Positions 31,243 through 41,538 of a stretch of DNA of 64,000 bases are shown piece by piece. Source of the stretch: Aspidapion aeneum (taxonomy: Eukaryota > Arthropoda > Insecta > Coleoptera > Brentidae); assembly GCA_963576565.1 (NCBI GenBank), contig OY755040.1, positions 81,156,541-81,220,540 of the forward strand, given 5' to 3'. The position numbers and the translations under genes are program-made. The first letter of the stretch is position 1. Every line of letters begins with the position of its first letter. Below the pieces are notes generated by a model that saw only the letters and a list, made by a program, of their open reading frames with translations, made no database searches and had not been told where the DNA came from.

Positions 31243-31433
31243 GTAAGTTCGATTTTATTTTTTTAAATTTTTTTTATTATTTGATAATATTTGCCTCCCA
31301 AATTGTATTTTTTTTTTCGTGTGAAATGTAATTGTACTACAGCAGACGTGTGGAATTTTTGGAGTTTTTTTTATATTTTTTTTAACCACGTTTTGGATAA
31401 AAACTATATATTGTTTTTCTCCTTTGGTTACAG
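31243..31433 (+). other. Putative LTR intron 1 (191 bp)
   Basis: Starts GTAAGT (optimal donor) after AGCAGTG and ends TTTGGTTACAG with a T-rich tract. Copy A reads straight from AAGAGTG to CCCTGTCC at 8016|8017, exactly the expected exon junction. AT-rich (T runs) unlike the GC-richer exon after it. Confidence 0.8.
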
Positions 31434-31510
31434 CCCGTCCATTCCATCGACGGGACAGTTGTGCTGGACGCTGGTGTGAAGCCGGGTGTAGCATTGTAAC
31501 TCTGGGAAAG
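31434..31510 (+). other. Putative LTR exon (77 bp) between introns
   Basis: CCCGTCCATTCCATCGACGG... to CTGGGAAAG. It aligns base by base with copy A 8017-8094. Contains CCCGTC...GACGGG, able to form a 6-bp stem. No coding frame is conserved. Confidence 0.7.
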
Positions 31511-31654
31511 GTATGTTAAGGTTTTTTTTAGTTCATCTGTTGAAATCTGCTTTATTTTATTGAGTCGACATGGGGTTCGTGATTTAAGATTCTCGGTGTA
31601 GGGGAACCTCGTGCAAAACCTACGAAGGAAACTGAAATATTTCATTTTCCACAG
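31511..31654 (+). other. Putative LTR intron 2 (144 bp)
   Basis: Starts GTATGT after GGGAAAG and ends TTCATTTTCCACAG before GGTTTTATGCTCGG. Copy A joins GGGAAAG to GGTTTTTACGCTCGG at 8094|8095. Both splice ends agree with consensus. Confidence 0.8.
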
Positions 31655-32301
31655 GGTTTTATGCTCGGGGCAAGTATCCATCAACACTTGAGACCATGTG
31701 CTGCCCTAGCGTGATGTGCTAAGCGGGCACTAGGGGAGGCGCGGGCAAACCAGGACCGGAGTAGCAGGAGAACACCATGTTTTAGAGGAATGTCGGAGTA
31801 CACCACTTCCAGGTTTACACAATAAAACATATTTTTACTTAACCACAAGATAATCAAAGCACCAAGGTAGGAGCAAGTAGACATTTAGATAAAATCTTTT
31901 CATATAAATTTTCAATATAATTTAGACATAATCTTTCCATATAAATTTTCAATATAATTTTAACACTTCTTGTGAACGCAAGATAAAGGTATGACGTCAT
32001 GACCACCATTTTGCGGCATAACTATTTTTAATGTACAATTGAAAAAGCCCTGCTAGTTTGTTCCAACTTGGATTCATCCTTATTTTGTCTTTAACTATGA
32101 TAATTTCTATTTTACCCCTAAAACACTGTGGCGCACTTAAAATTTTCTTATTTCTTACCTAGCTGAAAAATACAGTTCTGCTTCCAGATATTTGTTTAAT
32201 TTCTCAGTAATTCTTTTTTAGTGTCATAAAATGGCACAGCGTTATTGTTCTATTTACAGTGTTACAAAATGGCGGCAACGTCTTTTAGTTTGCCACAAAT
32301 A

Positions 32302-32307
32302 TCACCC
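32302..32307. repeat. Target duplication of LINE in copy B (left)
   Basis: TCACCC, repeated at 35168-35173. The uninterrupted copy A has AATGTCACCCAACG once at this place. Confidence 0.65.
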
Positions 32308-32835
32308 TATATATATTTATCGGTTTCACAACGTTCTACGTCTTCCGATACCCAATCTCCACTCGTTTCTGTTTGCCCATAATTCATCATCTAGGCCTCT
32401 TATTCTTATTTCACTATCTATTCCTTCTCTCCAGCTTCTCCTCGGCCTTCCTCGTTTTCTTCGGCCAGTTGGTTTCCATTGTAATGTTTGTTAAGGTAGT
32501 CTTCCATGATCCATTCTTTGTACATGTCCGTACCATACCAGTTGTTTTGTTCTTCTATCATCAACTAGAGTACGTTCACCCACTGTCATAATTTCTTTTA
32601 TTCTTTGATTGGTAACTCTTTCTCTTTTTGATTTCCCGCTGCTCTTCTCTAATAGTCCATCTCCGTAGCGGAAAGCATTTTTTCTATTCTATCTTTCATT
32701 GGACATACTTCTGAGCCGTATGTAATAATACTTTTAACAATGGTGTTATATATAAGCTTTTTGTTATCTTTTGATATACTCTGGTCCCAAATTATTCCAT
32801 TTAATAAAGTAATTGCTTTTCTTCCTTGTACGTTT

Positions 32836-33827
32836 CTATCTTTTATAGCTTTGTTTAGCTGTAATTTTTAGACCCAAGTATTTATACTCATCACAGGACT
32901 GAATTCGCTGCCCAGTATTTAAGATTTGATCCTGTTTCGTTCCACCAATACACATATACTCTGTCTTATTGATATTAACCTCTAGTCCCCACTTATTGTA
33001 CTCTTCTATTAGTTTTCGTGTCATATATTCGAGGTCGTCATAATCCTGAGCCACCACTATCTGATCATCGGCGAAACATAAAGTATACAAGGTGGTTTCA
33101 TCCAACGGAATTCCCATGTTTTGGCATTTTCTCTTCCAGACTTTAAGGACCTGTTCCAAATATATCTTGAAGAGCGTAGCCGAGATACAGCAACCTTGTT
33201 TAAGACCTTTATTTACTTGAAAGCCTTTGGTTAGTTTTGCTTTATTTTAACTTTTGCCTTACTATTGCGGTATAACTCTTTGATGGCCTTAATTAGTTGT
33301 ACGCTTATGTTTGTCTTTTCCAACGCTTTCCAAAGTAGATTTAGTGGTATACTATCATATGCCTTCTGCAAATCTACGTAAAGCAGATGGAGCTCTTGTC
33401 CGTATGCCATTTTCTTTTCAATAACTTGGGTTATACAAAAGAGATGATCTGAAGTCGATCTACCCGCCCTGAAACCAGCTTGTTCTTCTGCCTCCATATC
33501 TTTAAATTCGCTCTCCACTTTATTTCCTATTATTTTGCCATATATTCTGCTTAGCGTACTAGTTACAGATATACCTCTATAATTGTTACTTATATCTGTC
33601 TTTCCTTTTTAGTGTATTGTGGATATATATGACGTTTTCCACTCAGTTGGTACTACAGCTCCATTTAAATATCTTTGGAAAAGATTCCGTAATCTCCAAA
33701 ACAATTCTTCCGTGCCATATTTAATAAGTTTAGCTGGGATATTTCCGGGTCCGGCATATTTACCGCTTTTTAAGGTTTTGCACAAGTTTTTGACCTCAGA
33801 TATTGTGAGGGGTACTGAAGATCCCAT
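32836..33827 (-). pseudogene. LINE reverse transcriptase (in copy B)
   Basis: Three minus-strand pieces (33827-33609, 33518-33231, 33159-32836) give in order the RT fingers, the palm with VDLQKAYD (first Asp) and the FADD active site. Frame changes separate the pieces. The clade is uncertain: the FADDQ box and the EKTEY-like NKTEYMCIGG phrase recur in insect LINEs usually annotated only as 'endonuclease-reverse transcriptase'. Confidence 0.82.
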
Positions 33828-34673
33828 CGTTCTAATGATATTGTCTCTTTCGTCTTGCTTGAATTCTGCTCTATCTTCAGTTAAAAGTTTTTAAAATGCT
33901 CACCCCATTCTTTGTCTGGTATTGGTGAAATAATATCTCTGCATGTTTCTTTTTTGATCGATCTTATAGTTTTCCAGCTTTCGGTACTTCTCCTACCTCC
34001 TAAGTAAGAATCTATTTTCTGGCACTTTTGCATCCATGATTGAATTTTCTTATCACATCCTTCTCACCTTTGATTGCGCGATTTTGTATTTTTCTCTGCT
34101 TCTATCTGTCTTTTGGGATAAGTATGTGTGATATAATTTCCTTTTTTCCTCTATTTCACTTTCAATCTCAGCATCCCACCAGTATGGTTTTGTTCTTTTA
34201 GGAGTTTCTTCCACTAATCCTAGTGCTTCTTTTGCAGTTTGATGGATGCTTAATGAGATACATTCGTATTCCTCATCTGGGGTTTCACCTGAACTTGAAT
34301 TAAGTTTTTCGTTCAGTCTCTTTTTGTATAAGTTTTTTACGCTGTCATGTTCTAGGCTTAGTTGATTATATTGACAGTGAGCAATTTCCTCATTCACTGT
34401 ATCATCAAGATTTTGTTGATGGAGGCTTCGGTCTTGATAAGGAAAGAGAATTTTGGTCTCCAGAAAATAGTGATCACTTCCGCATGTTGATCCACGCTTT
34501 GTTCTGACATCTTGAATTTTTAGTTTTGATTTTTGTTTAGTGATAAGATAATCAATGGCGGATTTCAGGTTTTGTGAGGGTTTGGTCCAGGTATATTTGT
34601 GTATTTTCTTATGTTGGAAAAAACCGTTTTGGATTTTTAGGTCTAATTGCTCACATACTGTGATAAGCCAGTT

Positions 34674-35012
34674 TCAATTGTCATTAACAACATCTTCTCC
34701 ATATTGGCCAACTGTCAGATCATTTACTCTGTTACCTGTTCTACTATTTAAATCTCCCAATATTACAATTTCTCTAGATGTACTTACTGCTGATATTTCA
34801 TTGTGGATTTCTTCAAAAAAATTGTCTTTCACGGCTACATTTGCATCGTCATTATACGCATAGATTCCAAAAATCGTAAGTCTCATTCCTTTTATTGTTA
34901 TATTCATTCTTATTAGCCGTTCATTTACTGCTTCCCAGTTGGTGATAAATTTTCTAAATCTTTTGTTGACCAAAATAGATACTCCTTGTTGAGCATGTTT
35001 TTCTTTTGCCAC
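34674..35012 (-). pseudogene. LINE endonuclease domain (in copy B)
   Basis: 112 codons with HAQQGVSILVNKRF, IFGIYAYNDDAN and EIVILGDLNSRTGNRV; the last holds the catalytic-type GDLN block of EEP endonucleases. A stop just upstream separates it from VDLAVLTETKKKGK, which contains the metal-binding Glu (TETK). Confidence 0.8.
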
Positions 35013-35167
35013 TCCGCTATAGAAATGGTCATACTGTCCTAGTCCTAGTTTTCAGATCATTTTCCTTTCTTCTTCGTTTCTGTTAGTACAGCAAGGTCAA
35101 CCTTCATTCTGCTGCACTTATGTACTATTTCATTCACTTTTCGACTCATTCCTTGTACGTTGTCATG

Positions 35168-35173
35168 TCACCC
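35168..35173. repeat. Target duplication of LINE in copy B (right)
   Basis: TCACCC matching 32302-32307. Followed by the last 21 bp of LTR copy B (CAACGCATTTTAATTGGCCA-CA, to 35194). Confidence 0.65.
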
Positions 35174-35196
35174 AACGCATTTTAATTGGCCACAAA

Positions 35197-35214
35197 TGGT
35201 GCCCTACGTGAGTT
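35197..35214 (+). other. Gypsy-L primer binding site, tRNA-Lys-like
   Basis: TGGTGCCCTACGTGAG begins two bases after the LTR end. 13 of 16 bases match the tRNA-Lys primer site of insect elements (TGGCGCCCAACGTGGG, from memory). The three mismatches fit an old copy. Confidence 0.65.
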
Positions 35215-38200
35215 TTTGGCTAGTTTTTTAACATCTGATGTAATTTTTTTTGTTTTTTTTTTGAATTCGAAAAAAAAAGAAAAAAATTATTTTTAAATTA
35301 AAAAAAAAAATTTCAGAGAAAATTTTTTTGTGTTACAGCCAAAGCCAGGTTAAAGACTTTAAGTGGCTGTCGGTGTTTTTGACACCCATTCACTTTTTTA
35401 ATAAAAAACAAGATTTTTCATCATCGTGGGTTTTGATAACATTATTTAAACATTTTTTGGTAATATTTAAGCGTTGATTTGGAATTCGTTTTGTTATTTT
35501 AGTAGTTCTCATAGTTTTTTACTAACTTATCTTCACAAGTTTTTTCTTAGAAAATAAAAAGATTCATTTTTATTTATCAAGGAAGAATAAGTAGATAAAA
35601 AAACATAGGAGTTTTTATTGAACGGAGTCCAATTCATGTCTTAATTCTTTAAAGTTTTTTGTAGGAAAAACATGTTTTAATTTTTTTTAAAGAAAAATAA
35701 ACACAGTAGTGTAAATTTACTTCAATTTTTTGTTGATTTATAGGTGGATGGACCTCCACATGTTTTAAGTATATGACATAGGTAGTGTGTTTCTAACAAT
35801 TTTTTTCAACAGGTTGCCAACTACTATTATTTTATTATTTCCTACTTGTAATAAGATAGAAATGGTTTCACCGATTATTTTTTAGTGCAGTCAATTTATT
35901 TAGGTCAACAAGTTGTTTTTTTAGTGATTTTAATTTTTTGTGGGATATCACCACTTGGAAGTTGGAATATTTTTACAGGGTTTCACACAGATTTTTTTTG
36001 GCTGGGTTATTTTAAAGTAAATATAGCCTAACAGCTGGTAATTTTATTTAGTTGAAAGTATAAATTAATGAAAATGAAAGAAAAGGAAAATGAGTTTATT
36101 TTGCTTTGTCATTTTCTTTTCTTGCTTTTTTTGGTGGTAACTGTTGTTGATCCTTAACACCTTATGTCACTCAGTTACATCGGGTCAGAGGAGCGTACTA
36201 CTACTTAGTGTTGGCTCGGGAGGTTAGGAAACACAAGGCTAAAATCCCTAGAGCAACACATTAGCTGAACATCAATGCCAAAAGTCCAGTTAACATTTGT
36301 TTTTGGGGTATTTTTTTGAAAGACAGTTTTTAGGTCTTTGGTTATCGAGTCTAGTTGTGTTTTCGTGACTGGTCAAATTTTTTTTGGTAGAAAATACAGC
36401 GTTGGGCTTTGGAATGCATTTTTTTTTTAAAATGACCTACGGGTATTTCTATCAATTAAAGTTTTCTAGTTCACAAGTATTTTCCTTCTATAATTTTTTT
36501 TCTGCGTTCAGGTCATAGCTTGGCCATGGCCAATGGAGGGCAAACATTTATGTTTGAGCCTTGAGAAGTTTTGCCTGCTCCGGATTGAATACAGAGAAAA
36601 TGAGTTTAAAGCCCAACTAGATATAATACCACAAAAGAAATGTTTAACCGAGACAGATATAGATATAAGTTTTATTGATTTTTTTTAGTTCATTTGTAAA
36701 GTTCAGTAATTTGTTTTAAGTAATGTCATTTTGAGTCCGTGAAATTGGTCAGTAAATTTAAGAGAAACTTTCAACTAGATATAGATGCTATGCGGGGGTA
36801 ATTAGTAAAAATATTTCAAAATTTGACTTTTTTAAATATTTCAATTTTTCTTAAAAAGATTATTTTTTTTTCTGTAAACATAACTTCTCGAATTCTTGTT
36901 TTGGTCTAAACGGTTTGTATAGTAGCAGTCGTTTTAAAAGGTGACCAGACACGTTATATATTTTTTAAGGGGACCAAACAGGAACTTCTTGAGTTACAAA
37001 GGGGGAATTTTTTTGTCTTAGTTGATCAGGCAGGAATAAATAAATCTTTTACTTCCAAATCATAGTTTTAAATAACAAGATTTATTGGCTAGGTGTTTGG
37101 GTCTTATAATAAAAAAAAACGTTTTGTTTTTGAAGATACTGGTGTAATATGAATTATTTTATTACATGCTAAAATTTGTTTGACGGCAGCTAGGCTAGTC
37201 TTCAGATTTTTTTTTGATAGTCTACATTTCAGGACAGTGGCGTGTACTTAAAGGGGCCTGTCATCTGCGCACATTGTAAAGCAACTTCCAACTTACTTGC
37301 TTAGCTTTTTCACTTCATCTTCGTTTTGTTGCTTCTGAAATTAAAGCGTTATGTTGGATAACGAGGGATGGTGTTAGACTAAGAAAGTACCTATTTAGTG
37401 ATGAAGACTTGGAAGTTGTGGACAATTGGGAAATTTCATTTTTTTTAAATTTTAAAATAATTTCATACTGGTGACCTCAAATAATGAAGCAAATTTTTAA
37501 ATTACAATACACTGTTGTGGAATAAATGGGAGAGTGTTCAGGTTAAACAATAAATTTAAGATCATTGGTTTTTTAAAAAATGATTTCAATCTAAGAATAA
37601 ATTTAAAAACAATAGGTTTTCTTTGATACTAAACATTGATGAGGGCATATATTTTTTTTAATCTGATAGTTGTAGAGGGGATAAAGGAGCTAGCTACCTT
37701 TTATATTGCAATAATTGGGGTTTTTTCTCCCGCGAGTTGGGTGGAAATGGAAGAAATGTTTGGTTCGGAGTTCTAATCTTTTTAGGATTTCGCAACTTTG
37801 GTTTTCGCTAAATTAAAATACATCAAAATTGGGCCTACAGGCTGAATCTCACATTTTCCAGGACCTTGCAGATTCGCGGAGAAAGACAAATTTTGTGATC
37901 TGTTAGTTATGATAGGAATTAAAATAGTAACATGCACATGAAGGAACTAGATATATTTAGGTTAAAAATTAGTAAGTGAACACTGATCTAAACAATTTTC
38001 CATAATAGTGTCCTATTTTCACAGGGTGCTTCAAAATATCTTCACCCTTTCTTTGAAATAAGATATTGTTACGTCTTTGGGCGGTTAACTGTTTAAAAAT
38101 ATATAGGGTCCACATAGGATTGGAATGGAAATCACAAGTTTTTGGGTTTATTGACATTATACTTAGGAAATAGGGGAAATGTCTAATAAAAAGTTTTTTT

Positions 38201-39003
38201 GGTTTTAGGCCGAGTTTTGTTGATATAACAAAAGTTTATTTGGGGCCGGGAGGTTATTGCTCTTTTAAAATTAATGTAATAGTTTTTGGCTTCTTGATTT
38301 TTGTTGTCTGGTTGTTACGCAGGATTATTCTCAGCTGTTTCATTTCAAAATGTCATTTGTAGAGATAGGGTCTCATTAGCCCTTGGACATTTGGTAGTTT
38401 TTGCTTTGAATAATAGTTGTGGGAAGGGCCCAACTTATTTTATATATCGTGAATACCAGGAATAAGGATCTGAGAATGCATTAAGCAGTAAATTTTTTTT
38501 TATTGGATGTTGTGTGTATATAAACTCAAGTAGACAAAGTTAGTTTTATAACGGCCTTATAGTTGGACCTTGGAATTGTTTTCATAGTTGTTTACTAAAA
38601 GTTCACACAAGATAATTCTTTACGGGGTTGAGTGCAAAATTTGAAACTTAGGTTCTTCGCATTATGGTGGTACAGTAAATAAGTACTAACGTTGCTTATT
38701 TCCTTAAGTAAAAATTTTAAACAAATATACTAACATCGTTGGTTTTTTTAAACATATCTATTTTCTAACTTTTCCTAAACTGATTGTTTTTGCAATGACG
38801 ATTTTTTTTATTCCTTATGAGTTTTAAGTAAATTTAATTTTCAAAAAATTTTTTTCCGTAAAGTAAATTGATTTTTTCTGGCTCATTCACTTTCACATTC
38901 ACATAGTTTTGGGAGAGGAAAGGGAATCTACAACTGTTTTTAAAGGAAAAGAAAAAAAACTGTTGCCATAACTCGAATAAGATTTTCCTAGTGTTAATTT
39001 TAT
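35215..39003 (+). other. Gypsy-L T-rich leader, left part; no gene
   Basis: About 3.8 kb. Plus strand very T-rich with many T-runs. No open frame above 62 codons looks coding, and no other element is recognised. Taken as the 5' untranslated leader of Gypsy-L because it lies between the primer site and gag. An unrecognised old insertion inside it cannot be excluded. Confidence 0.5.
38995..39003. repeat. 9-bp target duplication of Foldback element (left)
   Basis: TAATTTTAT, identical to 39930-39938. Confidence 0.88.
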
Positions 39004-39929
39004 GGCTCTGGAACGAAATAGCGATGTACAAAATAGCGAGTAATGAAATAGCGACTATCAAAATAGCGATGTATCAAAATACCATTTGTAACAAAACAGC
39101 GACATATCAAAATAGCGATGTGTCAAAATAGCGACAATCAAAATAGCGATATATCAAAATAGCGATGTATCAAAATAGCGACAATCAAAATAGCGATGTA
39201 TCAAAATAGCGATGTATCAAAATAGCGATGTATCAAAATAGCGATGTATCAAAATAGCGATGTATGAAAATGGCGATGTATCAAAATACCGAATCAAACC
39301 AAACCGAATCGAATCAAATTAATCCAAACCGAAAAGAACCGAAATGCGCTATTATATCCTATTTTGCCTATACCAGCTTATTAAAAAAAAACTTTCCTGA
39401 TTCTTTTCCGGGATCCTAGAGGGTGTGAATCCGAACCGAACCGAATTCGGTTCGGTTCGGATTCATACTCTCTAGGATTCCGGATAAGAAGTCTGGAGAG
39501 TTTTTTTTTGAAAAATATGCTGGTTCGGTTCGGATTCACACCCTTTAGGATCCTGGGAAAGAAGTCAGGAAAGTTTTTTTTTTGGAAACATTTCTTAGAA
39601 AGAAACCCTTTAGTCGAGCTATATGCCAAAATGGAACCGAAATATCGCTATTTTGATAGTCGCTATTTTATTACGTTGCTGTTTTGATAGTCGCTATTTT
39701 GTTACATCGCTATTTTGATAGTCGCTATTTTGTTACATCGCTATTTTGATAGTCGCTATTTTATTACATCGCTTTTTTGGTACATCGCTATTTTGTTACA
39801 ATCGCTATTTTGTTACATCGCTATTTTGTTACATCGCTATTTTGATAGTCGCCTTTTCATTACATCGCTATTTCGATACCGCTATTTTAATAGTCGCTAT
39901 TTTGTACATCGCTATTTCGTTCCAGAGCC
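39004..39929. mobile_element. Foldback-type transposon with tandem-repeat inverted arms (926 bp)
   Basis: The ends are perfect inverted copies: GGCTCTGGAACG..AAATAGCGATGTAC at left, GTACATCGCTATTTCG..TTCCAGAGCC at right. Each arm (about 39004-39290 and 39640-39929) is built of tandem 13-17-bp units such as AAAATAGCGATGTATC and AAAATAGCGACAATC. The centre is a second palindrome around 39446 made of CCGAAC/GTTCGG units and flanked by further inverted matches. A perfect 9-bp duplication flanks the whole. Drosophila FB elements, related to Mutator-type transposons, have the same design: long arms of short repeats and 9-bp duplications. No transposase is encoded, so it is non-autonomous. Confidence 0.88.
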
Positions 39930-39938
39930 TAATTTTAT
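39930..39938. repeat. 9-bp target duplication of Foldback element (right)
   Basis: TAATTTTAT, matching 38995-39003. Confidence 0.88.
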
Positions 39939-41379
39939 TTAATTTTTTTTAGGATAAGATCGTTAATAGGAGCTGCAACCCCACTTAAACATTTTTAATT
40001 TTATTTTTTTAATATTTTTTTAATATTTTTTTTAATATTTTTTTAAAAAGAATCTTAATTTGCTTGTTGCAAAAAAAATTTTTTTTGGTGCGTAGGTGTA
40101 CTTTGCCCCGCAGTTGTTTTGCCAGTTTTATTAATTTTTTTTTTCTGAAATAAAATATAATTTCATCTCGAACCCTCGCGTTTTAACAACCTATCATCAT
40201 TTGTTTTAATTTTTTTCTCCCTACCCCAAACCACCTATCAGGGTAGAGTAATATTTTGAAAATTTTAACGGTTCACTAATTAATTTTTTTTTTATGATTG
40301 GGCTACTGTGGTCGACACTAAAAAATTTTTTTTTTTAATTTATTTTTTGGACACCTTTCGGTACGATCCTAGGGTCTTCTTGACCATGGTTTGCATCAAT
40401 TTAGTTTAAATTTCGGGAATTTCATTTTAATCAGGATTAGAGAGTTACAGCCCTACCAAGACGTTATTTGTATAATTTTTTTATATACCATCGGTAATTT
40501 TTTTTAAATTTTTTAATTACATCCTTACTAGTCTAATTCGACGCAATTTTAGCGAGTGGATTTTTTTTAATTGAGCATATTTTATGATTTCTATAACATG
40601 AACATCTGTTCCGATGTTTATTGTGTTCACTTATATATTAAGGGATGATGTTGCCTTAAGCAATGCATGATTCGTGTAATCTCAGGATAGGTAAGCAGGT
40701 TAAAGTGGGTTTTGATTCATTCTTTCGAGAAAAATCATTGTATACGGCGATTTGGGTTTTTTTTTGGAGTTTATTTGTGGAGCCGTTCTGCAATAGCAGG
40801 AGTATACTCTAGCGTTAACTGTGTACAACAGCTTTGGGATTTTTTGTTATAGGTAGACTGTTGTAGGGATAAATTTACCTATTCGGTTGCTTGAGGATTA
40901 AACAAACATAACTTAACTTTAATTTTAATCCAGTTCAGCTAGGATAAGCGCAATTATTTTTTTTTTGGTTTTATTCACGCAGGAGTGGAATATAAGACCT
41001 GAATACCTGCCAAAGCTCTTGTGTCTCTTTTATTTTTAAATTTTTTTTATGGGTACTTGTTAATTCTAATTTAGAATTTAAGTAGTTATTTCTTTCTGCA
41101 AGGTTGGACCTCATAGTTGGTTGTGCAAATAATTAATATAAACTATGATTACATTTTTAAATGCAAATAAATTTTGTTTTCTTACTGCTCCGGTGTTCTT
41201 CGATTTTGTTCGCGTCTGCCCGTATTTAAGTTTTATATTTTCTACAGTTGAGAAAATTTATAGTGATTTTCACTAGTAAATTGAAAGTGAACTTTGTGTT
41301 TATTATTGCGTGGTTTAGTTTTATAATTGGGAGGTATAATTAAGAGTTTTAAGTTTAAAGTTTTAATATAAAAGGCACC
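39939..41379 (+). other. Gypsy-L T-rich leader, right part; no gene
   Basis: 1.4 kb of T-rich DNA with poly-T/A runs (for example repeated TTTTTTTAATA units near 40000-40060). No coding frame. Ends at the gag start. Confidence 0.5.
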
Positions 41380-41538
41380 ATGGCTATTTCTTTGAGTCGG
41401 TTGTCTGACGTTAGGTACTTAGTCAAGGACGAGTTAATCTACGAATTAGCATGGAGAGGCATAGCTATTGGATCGGTGGAAGAGATGAAACAACAGCTCA
41501 TGCTGATTAAGCAAAGAGAAAATACTGATGCATTATGA
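41380..41538 (+). pseudogene. Gypsy-L gag N-terminus (52 codons)
   Basis: ATG 41380 lies in a strong Kozak context (CACCATGG). The peptide (MAISLSRLSDVRYLVKDELI, then a YELAWRGI..G.VEEMKQQL segment) resembles the short helical, SAP-like start of several Gypsy Gag proteins. It ends at TGA 41536-41538, which overlaps the next ATG (ATGA). The downstream frame is clearly the rest of Gag, so this is either a frameshift mutation in one gag gene or termination-reinitiation coupling. I favour mutation because gag-pol has many other breaks. Confidence 0.65.

Larger units (their letters stand above)
29535..32307 (+). repeat. Gypsy-L 5' LTR (copy B), main part
   Basis: Starts TGTAACGTGTC. The rest of the LTR (21 bp after the LINE's target duplication) is at 35174-35194. 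Total about 2.79 kb. Contains two segments with perfect GT...AG ends (31243-31433 and 31511-31654) that copy A lacks. An antisense 108-codon frame (29682-30008) is shared with copy C but shows no sign of selection. Confidence 0.88.
32308..35167 (-). mobile_element. LINE (endonuclease-RT) inserted in Gypsy-L 5' LTR
   Basis: 2.86-kb minus-strand non-LTR element. It begins (5', at 35160) inside the first endonuclease strand (NVQGMSRKVNEIVHKCSRMK) and ends near 32310, so it is slightly 5'-truncated. Domains: endonuclease with ILGDLNSRTG (34790-34720), linker (KPYWWDAEIESEIEEKRKLY), RT from 33827 (SGKYAGPGNIPAKLIKYG), QAGFRAGRSTSDHLFCITQV, LLYVDLQKAYDSI, and active site CFADDQIVV (33100-33080), then EYKYLGLKI. 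Several stops and frame changes. LTR homology resumes right after it. Confidence 0.88.

Noticed and set aside
39004..39929. CRISPR-like array of short repeats
   Set aside because: Units are 13-17 bp, contiguous without unique spacers, in a eukaryotic context, and arranged as inverted arms with a 9-bp duplication.
39715..39952. Repeat-rich frames (IAILLHRYF..) in the Foldback arm
   Set aside because: They arise from the tandem units of the inverted arm. The opposite arm gives the same in antisense and there is no start context.
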